Below, one piece after another: positions 22,829 to 33,313 of a stretch of 64,000 nt of DNA (position 1 is its first letter; each line of letters starts with the position of its first letter). Origin of the DNA: Epichloe hybrida. Its lineage: Eukaryota > Ascomycota > Sordariomycetes > Hypocreales > Clavicipitaceae. The stretch is from positions 186,001-250,000 of the forward strand of contig JAFEKR010000027.1 in NCBI GenBank assembly GCA_019022495.1, in the 5' to 3' direction. Below the pieces are notes generated by a model, which was not told the origin of the DNA, ran no database searches, and worked only from the letters and a program-made list of their open reading frames with translations. The position numbers were made by a program, and so were the translations under genes.

Positions 22829-24689
22829 GCTGTCGAGTACCGCAGCGGTCGACGAAAGTATGTAGCAACAGGCTTGCTGTATGTCAACTAGCTCTCAACG
22901 ATATTTCGGATGCGGGTAATGAAAGATGGTTGAATGATTCTGCTCCGAATATGATGGAACAAGGTTGGGTGGCGGTATCGATGAAATTGGATGGTTGGTT
23001 GATATCTTGCGTCCAGCGAATGTGACGGCAGCCGGCGAGATCCGTGGATCGAGCGAGTGACAAGTAAAGTGAGAAACGGATACAGGCTGTCACTGTAGAA
23101 CAGAGGGATGGTCGAGCAGAGAATCTCTTGTCGGAAGGAGCAAACGTGTGGATGGGAGACCTCCAAGAGTGAGGGCTAGCAATGAGGAGGGACCCTCTGA
23201 ACACCGGACAACTTCAGACGACAGAGTTCAAGAAGATGGAGGAAGAAGAAGGAAAGTGGGGGAGGGCCAGCAGGTGAGCATTGCTGTGCTGTGCATTGTT
23301 TTGCCATGGTGGCAGTCTGGCAGACACCGGCACAAACTGGCCCCGGCACACGGAGTGTACATAGACTCGTGGGCGGCAGTCTGCAGACAAAGACAAAGGA
23401 AAGGAGCCTTGGCATTGGCATGCAGGACGCCAAGTGTGGATGGCCTCGAAATGAGCTTGAGAGCAGAGTGAAAGCAACAAGACTCTGGGCGCTACATAAT
23501 ACATACGGGGCTGTGCACGGCATGAGATGATGAGAGGGACAGAAAAGAATTCCCAGGGAAATGGGTGGTTGCGCAAAGTGGGTTCCATTTGCTTGGCACC
23601 AGCACAGTCATGACCACTTCAGCCAGCAGCGACTAGACAGGGCGGACCCAGCAGAGCAGGAAGATTATTGCCGTGGCATTTGGAATTATCGACGGGCTCT
23701 TCACTTTGTTCAGGATGGATGGAAAGTGTCTGGTGGCTTCGGCAACGATTCACCCAAATGTCACCCTTATTAAGTGGGGGTTTCTATTTTCTAAAAAAAA
23801 AAATTTCAGAAGACTAAAAATCTTAGTCGACATGCCCCAGTCTTTTGTTCCTCTCTAGCAGCTGCTCTCGGCTGCGAATGATACTATTATTAGCGAACTA
23901 CAAGGAAAATGCAGAGGGTATGTATGTACTGTACAGTAATCCTGGCCCCTGTCTCCTTCATTTCCTGGCTAGCATCTGATTGGCTCAATTCCCCCTGTCA
24001 TGTACATAGATATGCGCGCGCGGCCACACGCAAATGTAAAAATCCGTTGCCGCGACGTTCCACCAGCGAGTCCGACCATGATCATGATCGACGTGTTCCG
24101 GGGCGGCGACGGTGCGCCAAGGGTACTCGGAATATTGATAGGCACGGAGCAACTGCACTGGCGTCGATGGGATGTTGCAATCAGTACTCTCCGTACGGAA
24201 GTGCAGGGGGGGATTACGGATGGCCGGAACAATTGGGACCAGTCAGCTTGAAGCTCGCGTTCAGAAGTCGAACGAAGCCTTTGGCCTGGTTGTGGCCAGC
24301 GCATCTGACTTATGCAAGGGAAACTTGACAATTGGTACCCAGGAAGTGTTTCATGGACTGGTATTAGGTGAGGTACCATGTACATTCTACGAAGCAGTTC
24401 GACTATGACGCATTGTGAACATTGGCAAGTTGTGACATCGAGTTCAAAGATTAATCGTATCGCATTACTACATATGCCTTGGAAATCCTAGACCCGTGCT
24501 CCCTCCATCTCTGTATGTATTTCTATATATTTTCGAGTATTTGACGTGTCTCGGTCGTTTGTGCGTGAGGTGTTTCCGCCAGTAAAATTATTTCTTCCAA
24601 GATGACATGACAGATGATAAATTCGCTGCTCTGCAATTAATGGTTCATGAGAGGGCTCCCCGCTCGGACAGCCCGGTCCGGAATACTCC
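22829..24689. other. Intergenic, upstream of GH76 gene
   Basis: No gene seen. Short frames only; an A run at 23796-23806. It includes the GH76 promoter and the 3' flank of the small secreted protein. Confidence 0.5.
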
Positions 24690-25209
24690 CTAAGAAAGGT
24701 ACGCGGGCTTGTAGCTCTTATCGGGAGTGACCTTGTGGCCATTGGCAAGCTCGTCGTCGCGATAGCTGGGGTACGTAATCAGGCTGCAAAAAAAGTCTTG
24801 TCAGCATGAGGGATTCGAAGCATGTTTCTTGCTGGTCAGCTACATACCGGTCCTTGTTGTCGACCACGGCAAAGGTGGTGAAGCCGTTGCCCACGCCGAA
24901 CTGGCCGCTCCAGCCCGAGGTAACGGTGTAGTCGCCGAAAGTTTGGGCGAGGCCGTTGTTGCGAGAGGCGCCCACGTCGCCGTTGCGCAAGGTGACGAAG
25001 TGGACTGGAGTTTTGGAGAAGCGCTTGGGGTTGATGGCGAAGTCGACGGTGCACTTGTTGTCCTGGGCGTCGCAGTTGCGGACGACGCCCTCGAAGGTGG
25101 TTTCGGGGATATCAGACGAGGCCATCATGGACACCTCCACGGGGGCGGGGGCGCCAACCACGGAGGTGGCGGCGAAGAGGGCGGCAACGATGGTCTGCGT
25201 GAAATGCAT
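24690..25209 (-). CDS. Small secreted protein
   Basis: A 151-residue protein from exons 25209-24848 and 24783-24690. A clear signal peptide (MHFTQTIVAALFAATSVVGA, residues 1-20) is followed by a mature chain of about 130 residues with only two cysteines, close together (NCDAQDNKC), which could form one small disulfide loop. The middle has alternating beta-like segments rich in Gly, Phe and Thr (GWSGQFGVGNGFTTFAVV). The splice gives the tail LITYPSYRDDELANGHKV; the unspliced frame is not protein-like. Similar small secreted proteins occur in Hypocreales, but I know of no assigned function. It has a TATA box about 110 bp upstream, which suits a regulated, strongly expressed gene. Confidence 0.78.
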
Positions 25210-26619
25210 GGCGGTGGATGTATATGCTGGGCAAGTTTCTTGTTCTTGTGATTTGGAATGAGATGGACGAGGTGAGGTGAGATGGATATGAGGACAACAG
25301 GACAGAGCAGGCCTCTCTCTTTATAGGAATCCCAGAAGTCTCTCCCGCCCCGAACGATGCCCGACATTGATACGTACGCACACGAGAAGTATACGAGGGA
25401 AAAAAAGACAATATTACCATGGCGTGTGCCATCCGTCGTCCGTCGTGGTTTGTGGGTTACCGGCCGGCTGGACGCGAAGTCACCTCAGCCCCCCAGCCGC
25501 AAACCTCGACGGCTGCATACGTGTATGGGGAGGGGAAACCTAGGCCTAGCCCCCACCTCGTAAAGACGCAAAAGGCTAAATAAAGCCCAAGACGCATCGA
25601 CACCCATGATGATGACATGATGACCATGTTCTCCCTCACCTGCTGTGCGACGCATGGGTAAATATCCCACGCGGTTGAGATGCAGGCCACTGCGGCGATG
25701 CCATCTTGACAGCCCGATTACTCAACGGACGGCGCATCCCATGCCAGGACATTTCAGACTCCATGTTTCTCACGGATCGTCCGGGATGAGGACGGGCACA
25801 AAGGAGGCAACCATTTTGATGGCGGCCAAAGGTTGCCATGCCAAGGTGCTAAAACCTCGTATCGGCCTTGAATACTCCGAAGCGCAGCTTACATGGCGCA
25901 GCCCACGTCAACAAGCCCACATACGCACGGGGGCACGGAGTGATGAATGGGAAGCGGAGAGTCAACAGCCGGCCGGGTCTCAAAAAAAAGAAAGGAAATC
26001 TCCTCTCCGTGGCTGTCAAGTTCTTCGTATACTAGCGCGCGTAAGGCCCAGGACTGACACAATGTTGGGGAAAAACGTCAATTCTCTCGCCATGCCGAAG
26101 CCCGCCAAGGTTGCCATGCGCCGTGTTATCCGTCCTGTTACGTACTTGCATTGGACTCGGAAGCCGGCTCGCAAATTGAAAGTCAACAAAAGATGTTGGA
26201 GCCGCACTGCGCCCGTCATCATTTGGTCGCCGGACTCTGCCCAAACGGATTTGCGGGGCGGGCAGGCCTACCGGCAAGTTGGTTGGCTGCTGCCATTTTT
26301 GCCACCATGCCGAGACGGCTTGCTGATGTACGCCATTGTAGCCTTACCGGGCTTACATACATATGCGAGACGAAGGTGTCAACTTTTTTTTTTTTTTACC
26401 GTTGATTTTACAGAATTGTTTCCGTTACACACCTGGAAATCGCCTTGTTTTGAACATAAATCTTTAAAAAAAAAAGGTCCATATCCTAGACACGTAGTAA
26501 TATACAAGTTGTTTTCATTACCCTCCCTCGCAGCCTATTGGGCACATGGCCTTCTCATCCGCATCCCGTGTCCGTGTCCATAGCTTTTAAAGTCCTTTCA
26601 TTATATGTATATTAAATCT
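25210..26619. other. Intergenic, long unsupported frame on the + strand
   Basis: Promoter of the secreted protein and 3' flank of the Zn2Cys6 factor. A 312-codon + strand frame (25645-26583) crosses a poly(T) run and basic low-complexity sequence. It shows no domain, so I do not call it a gene. Confidence 0.5.
25320..25325 (-). promoter_or_regulatory. TATA box of the small secreted protein
   Basis: TATAAA on the - strand, 111 bp upstream of the start codon and followed by a GA-rich leader on that strand. Confidence 0.5.
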
Positions 26620-27198
26620 TCATCGAAACATGTTCAGCAACCGCTGTACTGGCCAGGCATGGGTATCCCTATATCTCTCCACCATGGTCCGAATAGCTCT
26701 TCTCTCATAATGGTCCGTGAAAAAGTCTCCATACACTTGGATGCCGAACGCGGCGTGGACGAGAGCAGGCGGCGAGGCGGGATTGCACAAGGCGATGCCA
26801 CTCTGCTCCAGGAGGAGCAGCCTTACGTCGTTTTCGACTTGTCGCCAGCTGGAGCGGGACGAAGGGTATAGCCTACGAGGGGGGGGGGGGGGGGGTTCAG
26901 CTCAAGTTACCCAGCAAAATAATAGTGCTCGGATTGTGTACCATACCTCAGCTGTGGATTCTCAGCTACCAGAACGGACTTGGCCAGGAGGCTGAACTGT
27001 ATGCTCGTGACTTCGATGTTGGACCGGTACCAGACGGTTGGGAAGATTTCACCCAGGGCTTTGTCGGCGGGCCTTCTGAAGAGGGGCTGGATGTCGGCCA
27101 GGACGGCCTTTTCGAGGTGTTCTTGCTGATCCATTAACCTCGCTGTTATTTCCCATGTCAGTAGTTGTTCGCATCGTGTTTCGTCATCAACCGGTTGG

Positions 27199-27229
<31 letters not shown>

Positions 27230-28972
27230 GGTTAATAGGTTGGTTAGGATGGTCGGTTGCTTACACCACTCTATTGTCGAGTAATCGCCCCATTTCCATT
27301 TCGCCACCTGTACCAGGTGCATGACGCTCTTGTTGGCTGGTGAGGCAATGTGCCAGAACTCCGGTGGTAGGATCAGCTGGGGAGCTTCTAAGCGCGTGAA
27401 GGAGTGATAGACTTCCTGCCGCAGAGCCATCCAGTAGCTTGCCTGCATCAAGCTTCTCCGGCCAAAAACGGACTGCGAGGGAAGACTCCTCAAGACTGCA
27501 TCTATAATGGCGAGGAAGTTGACCCGTTTGCCAGCTCCAGGGTGGACGGTACTGGGTTGGCCAGATAGCTGAAGCTGGTCGTCTTCGTTGTCAATCTCCT
27601 CGAGCTGGCGGAGGATGACGGCAGTCGCCACAATGCTGTCCCGATAGTCGTCGTCTTGCACATGGTGAAACTGTCGAAGAGCGGGCATGCAATGAAGCAT
27701 ATATTCCACCGCCGAATGCTCGTCCAGATGGGGGAGGAGTTGGCCGTGGTAGAGTATCCCTTGCGGAGTCTTGTACTGGGGGAGACGGCAAAGATGGCGA
27801 GCCGCCACTGCGAAGATGGCGTTGAGCAGATGAGGATGTTCCCTGGCTCTGGCGGGCACTACCAGATGGAAGTGCCGGCTTTCGTCGCACAAATCGAACT
27901 GCAGCGCTGTTAGCACGACAGGCGGCCCATGCATGCATGTGACCATGACACGGCGGTTGGACGTTACCCAGTGGGAGATTTCCTCGGTCCAGTATCGCAG
28001 GAGACACGCTTCCTGAACATTCTCCAGCGGAAACGCTCGTTTGTCGCCGTCGGTGGAATTTGTATAGGCTATGCTCGATGACCTGGCATGGGGCGAGTGA
28101 TCCGTGTAGCCTTGCGTGACGGAGGGGGGTGTCGTTCCGCCCTGGCTGCCGCCGTACAAGTTGTTGGACCCGACCTGGGGAAGTGATGACACGAAATGGG
28201 ACTCTTGTTTGGAGGAGAACTCTACCGTTTGGAGCTGCGAGGCTCGATCACTCCCGAAACTGTCCGAGTGGTGCATCAGACCTGGCATGAACGTCGCCGC
28301 ATCAAGGGCCGATGGATCTTTAGGATCGGCATCCATTGCCTGCGAGTCGTCCGAGGAGGCATCTGGTGAGGGCTGGGCAAGTTTGCCCTCTTGGGGGAAG
28401 GAGGCACGCCTGTTCCTATTCTCCTCCGCAGACGCCATCATGGTCGACCAAGACGGCGAAGCACTCTGATCGGGGCTCATGGGCTCACGAGCAGCGGTAC
28501 CACCACGGGCATGATATCGAACTGAACTTGGTCATGAGCTTGCCGGGCACGCGAGCCATGTTGCGAGGAACGGCACTTACAGTGACGGGCTTCACTGTTG
28601 ACCCATTTCTGGTCTCGTGAGAAGCTCGCAACGGAGCCATGCTTGAACACCGTCTTCTTCACAGGCCGCGTGCACGGAAGTGCCTTGATCTGGCATCGCT
28701 GACACTTCGGGCGCTCTTCGTCACCTGGGGCTCCGCGTGAGTTGTGTGTCTATGACGGGACACGCAAGAGGAGAGAGAGACATGGCTGTGTTGCTCACAT
28801 TTGACATGTTTTTCTGCTTCAACGTCAGCATGCTGTGCTGGACCGTGCTGTGCTGTGGGGGCCACGGGCCAGTCGGAGTGCAGCCAGAGAGGTTGAGGAT
28901 GATTTCGCTGTCTTTGTACGGATCATGTTACTTACCTTTGCATTGGGTGCAGGGATGCTTGACGGCCGGCAT
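26620..28972 (-). CDS. Zn2Cys6 transcription factor with micro-exon
   Basis: A 633-residue nuclear regulator from six exons: 28972-28936, 28813-28799, 28724-28581, 28521-27265, 27142-26947 and 26872-26620. Exon 1 encodes CTQCK, the 15-nt exon 2 encodes EKHVK and the first base of a Cys codon, and exon 3 continues DEERPKCQRCQIKALPC. Joined, this is a perfect binuclear zinc cluster C8-x2-C11-x6-C18-x6-C25-x2-C28-x6-C35. Next come a basic linker, a Ser/Pro-rich region, and a fungal-specific transcription factor domain from about residue 215 (LLRYWTEEISHWV, HPHLLNAIFAVAARHL) to the end (IALCNPASPPALVHAAFG, HAWPVQRLLNMF). The exon sum divides exactly by three. Target genes are unknown; it resembles the ARCA-like group in its C-terminal half. 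Introns 4 and 5 contain a 29-nt A run and a 17-nt C run on the sense strand. Confidence 0.85.
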
Positions 28973-30552
28973 TTCCTGCTTAAGCAAACCTTGAGCGAAC
29001 AAGGTCTTTTCTGAATGGAATGAGAAAGCTGCGGGCGCCGAGGACACACAACTGGGGCGTGGGACCGGTGGAAATAGTAGATGATTGAGGAAAGAGACGG
29101 CGATGGACCCAACAATCGGGCAACGACATGAAAGGCGAACCCCCAAATAAAGGTGGTGCGAAAGCTGACGACGGTGGGTGGTGGGTGTCGGTGGGTGGTG
29201 GGTGAAGCGAAGAAATCGTCAGTGTCAGCCTGATGATTGGCACTCGAAGACGGGGAGGTGGGACTCGTTGACGGCCCGGACTGTATGTATACATGTACGG
29301 AGCATGTGTTTATACAGTAGTCGTCAACTCGTCAACTCGTCGACTCGTGCCGGAATAGATGCATGTTTCGCCGGCGATACATGCAAGAGATGTGAATTCT
29401 GCAGAATGGCGAGCGAACTGGGACCTGGATTTCCCGACCCCTACCAACCAACAAACAAACGGCCAAAACCACTTGAGCGAGACAAATGAACCGAAACTCA
29501 ACTTGGCCAAACGTTTCGACCGTCTCGACCGTCTCCTCGGGGCATCCATCACATACTCGGCAGCCGCGTCGCCAGGGGACCGCTCTAGCTTCTTCCGTGG
29601 GCTGGAACGTGGTGGCTTGTTCATCAAACCTTGGAACAAAGTCGATGGTGAACGATCAAAAAAAAAAAAAAAAAAGGGGAAAAAAAGGGAAAAACCCCTC
29701 CCCACTAAAGTCGGAGTCTGCTTCACCAGCCGCGTCTCCGAACGTGCAACATTTATTTGATTGTCGACAACGATTCCGTCAACTTACTCCGTACTGCCGC
29801 CAATCGCAAAACGATGCAGGGTGCAGGGACCGCCAAGTGTCACTAAACGATGCTGTGCACGGGGCATCTCTCGGAGACATGGCGTCCCGCCCCGTCTTCA
29901 AACAAGACGCAAACAAACAGAACAAATGCGGGGATACTTTAACGAACCAAAACGAATATCAAAAGCGTTGTTGGAAGAGGGCCACAACAGCTGACAGACA
30001 AGGTGGAAACAAGCCATCCAGGGCCAGGGGAGGGGAGTTTCAGCCCTTTCCCCTGTTTGTTGGCGCTCGCTCCTTTACTCCTTGGCATGAGCCAATGCCA
30101 ATGATGCCAATGGGGGGAGTTGCACGGCGAATCGTGACCTGCAAACTTCACATCGTAGTCCTGATCGACCTTCACGGCCACGGCGAGATACCGACACTCT
30201 GATTCGTCACATACCGTGCCTTGTCGCCATTATATGCCCGTGATGCGTACTACATCAAGACCATGGGGGCAAATGATGGAAGCAAAGGACAAGCGCACCA
30301 TATTGTTGAGGATGGAAGCTAAAGACAAGCGCAACATATTGTTGCGGAGAAGAGGCGAGTAGAATGAAAAAGGCCCGGGTCAATCTTCAATGGGCATCGC
30401 CGGCAGATTAGTCCGATGCTCTTCTATGCAAACTATGGTTAAAAAAAAGGAAAGTGAAATCATGCTTCCCATCCCATCCCATCCCATCCCATCCCATCCT
30501 ATCCCTTTCCAGTTTTGTACAAGTCGTATAAATTTCTGTGAGGCACATCTCA
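28973..30552. other. Intergenic, factor promoter and RCC1 3' flank
   Basis: Contains GGTGGGTGTCGGTGGGTGGT near 29175-29200, a TACATGTA palindrome at 29290, a poly(A) run near 29660-29677, ACTCCGTAC at 29786-29794 and a CCCAT pentanucleotide array at about 30468-30500. No gene seen. Confidence 0.5.
30468..30507. repeat. CCCAT pentanucleotide array
   Basis: About seven CCCAT units with a final CCTAT variant, between genes. Confidence 0.85.
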
Positions 30553-32388
30553 TCACTCTGCCTCGGGTACATCAGCTGTGCTCATGACAACGGAGAATTG
30601 GCCTCCGGCCGCAGCGCCAATGAGTTTTCTGCCCTTGATGTCCTTGCCCCTGATACGCTGGACGGTGTGCACGTCGTCCTCGTTGCCCAGTCCCAGCTGA
30701 CCAACTGATCCAAATCCAGTGGCAAATCCGACACCTTCCTTGTTGATGAAAATGGTATGGTCTGTTCCACAAGCGACTGTTTCCACGTCGCCAATTTCGG
30801 GCACCGCAGTCGGGCGCAGGCAAATGCGCGGCTTGTTGTACTCGTCATGTCGCACAAGGGTGTCGTCCTCAAGTTGCGTCTGGGAAAGCTCGATTCCGAG
30901 TTGGCCACCATCTAATCGGCCCCAAACAAAACATTTTCCATCAGAAGTGACCGCCGAAGAATGGTGACCGCCGCCGTCCAGCATTGTGACACCCTTTCCA
31001 CAGAGATCAGGGATCTTCATTGGGTACGGGAGAATAGCTTCATCACCGCCGGCTTCCTTGGCATATCCAGCTTCACCAAAGCTGTTGAGTCCCCATGCCC
31101 AAACATTGTCTTTGCGGTCGATGGCAAAGGAGTGATATTCGCCGGAAGCAATGTATTTGATGGGACGGGTGCAAACTCGGACCTGGCGGGGGAGAAGTGT
31201 CTCGGACTGATAACGCCCAAATGGTTGGCGGCCAAGCTGATTTTGCTCGTACGATCCCCAGCCCCAAACTTGGCCAGATTTGTCCAGTGCCAGAACGTGG
31301 TTAGCTCCGCAAGCAATCTGAGTGATATTGTCCAATTCGGGAATCAAGATGGGGTCCGTCTGAATTTGGACTACGCCGCCATTCTTGTCGTAGCAGAAAC
31401 GGCGGTCTCCTTTGGTGTTCTAAATGATTGTTGTTAGTTGCATATCGTGGACAGGCGCACACACTCTTGCTGCTGCTGCGACTTACTCGGAAGGCTCCCC
31501 ACCCATAAACGTTTCCACTCGCCGTCAGCACAAAGCTACAGCTGTCACCAGCAGCCACCTGTGTGAAGACTGTTCCTTTGGCAAAATGCTTGGAAGGGAC
31601 CTCTATTGGCGAGCATTCACGAGGATTTAATTCGCCGTCTTCGTCTTCGCTGTCAGACGCTTCGTTGTCCATGTCCTTCAAGGCACCTTCCCACGTGGTG
31701 TCTCTACCCAACGCGCCTTCATCGTTGACGCCCCAAGTTAAAATCTTATTGTCGGCAGTGAGAGCGATGGTGTGCATACCACCACAAGCAAGCTGTACAA
31801 CATGGTGTGCAGATTCTTCGTTGGGGTCGAGCGCTGGGATCAATCTGGGAACCAGGGCGGCGGTGCGCTTGGGACCGAGACCAAGCTCACCACACTCGCC
31901 ACTGCCAAAGGAGAAGACGGCCATTGGCTCCGTGGGCGTCTTGTTCAAGATGGCAGGCTCCTCGACAGCCTTTTCCTCCATTTTGATGGACTTCTTGGTA
32001 GACTTCTTGGGGATGGCTTTCAGCTTTGGTTTCTCGGCAGGAGCTTCGGTCTTGGTGGCCTTCTTGCGGCGGGTGTCGGTGGCATCCTCCTCATCATCGG
32101 CGGCGGCGCGCTTTCGCTTCGTCGTTGCTGGCTTTGTGCCATTACGCGACTTGCCATTGATTTCTTCAACGCAGCGTTAGAATGAATGTTTCGGCGTTGA
32201 GATAGGCCGCCTAGAGCTGGTTGAGCTCAAGATGCCAGGTCGCGTCTTGAACGTGTCCATTACTGACCAGAGGATTTCTTAGCAGCAACAGGTGCGCTTT
32301 TGACAGGCATTTTCTTTGTGGCTTTGACAGCAGCTGTGCCATTTGGCTTAGCCTTCTGTCTTGTGCTGGTGAGCTTTTTCGACGCCAT
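30553..32388 (-). CDS. RCC1: RCC1-type guanine nucleotide exchange factor for Ran
   Basis: About 555 residues from exons 32388-32268, 32163-31487 and 31422-30553. It acts on chromatin, loading GTP on Ran for nuclear transport and spindle assembly (Prp20/Srm1 in yeast, Pim1 in fission yeast). Residues 1-105 are Lys/Ser/Pro-rich and serve as the nuclear-localisation and chromatin-binding tail. The seven-bladed propeller follows from MAVFSFGSGECGELGLG, with the repeating pattern V.x.WG..xxGQLG visible (TWGVNDEGALG, WGWGSYEQNQLG, WAWGLNSFGEAG, VWGRLDGGQLG, GFGSVGQLGLG). An acidic insert (DSEDEDGELNPRE) in the first blades is typical of fungal members. The second splice joins YGWGAFR to NTKGDRRFCYDKNGG, completing a blade. 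It faces the succinate-CoA ligase-like gene across a 925-bp divergent promoter. Confidence 0.92.
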
Positions 32389-33313
32389 TGTTGATGGCTT
32401 CTAGGATGAGGTTTGGTAAAAAAAAAAAAAGAACAGGTAAGTGTTGGTGACAGAGATCGGATTTTTTTCTTGGCTTGCTTGTTTGGAGCACCAGCCTTGT
32501 TTCAAACAAAGCATTTGTCGAGGTGGCTTTGGTGGCCAGGGCGTGCGACAGGGCGTGCAGGTTCGTGGTGGGGCAGGCCATCGAAGTGGGGCTCAATTGG
32601 GCCTTTTGTCTTGCACCTTCAATCTTTCATCCATCATCAGTTCTTTGTTTCGCAGCGGTCAAGAAATGTCATCCCGGCTCAGAGATGATGAAACACCATT
32701 TGAGCAATATCTGGTTCGTTCTGGCCGGCAGCATCCCGTTTGCCTAGGCAGGTGGTCGGCAGACAGGCAACTTCGTCTGTTGCGCAACGTATTTTCATTA
32801 TTTTTATCCTAGGGGCATTGGACGATAATAGAACGCCCAGTGCAGGGCGCCAATTTCACTGCCGACGTATTCACCCAGATTCACTGAGCAGTCCCACGAT
32901 AAGCAAACACGGAGGGAAAGTGGATGTTTGACTGACTGCGCCTCGAATAATACTAGTAGAGCACCAGAGCACCAGAGCACGGCGAGACGGGTCTCGGTTA
33001 TTACTCCGTACAGGACGCGTAGCTCATCCTGGTCCCTCCAACGAAACCCCGGGCAGTTGATTCCCCGCGCCTAATACCAAGTAGCCGAGAATCTCCAGTG
33101 TCCGCCCGCGGATTGTTACTGTGAATCAACGGCCATCATGACTCATGGAGCTTCATTACTTGGTTCCCTTTCAAGCTAGCAGAATTCGCGTCCAGTCCAG
33201 AGAAGCCGAGACTCAGCACAAGATTTCGTTCAGATATCGCTAGGCTCGCCTTGCATTCTGAGCTTGGGCCATCTGCCCTTCACTACGACAACGTTCATGA
33301 GTCGGTCATCACA
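32389..33313. promoter_or_regulatory. Divergent promoter region, RCC1 / succinate-CoA ligase-like
   Basis: The only flank available to both genes. It holds a 12-nt A run close to the RCC1 start, ACTCCGTAC at 33003-33011 and no convincing reading frame. Confidence 0.45.

Noticed and set aside
25645..26583. 312-codon + strand frame between two - strand genes
   Set aside because: It runs through a poly(T) stretch (FFFF) and basic low-complexity DNA, with no domain, no good start context and no splice logic.
29486..30202. 238-codon + strand frame downstream of RCC1
   Set aside because: Lys runs from a poly(A) tract and no recognisable domain.
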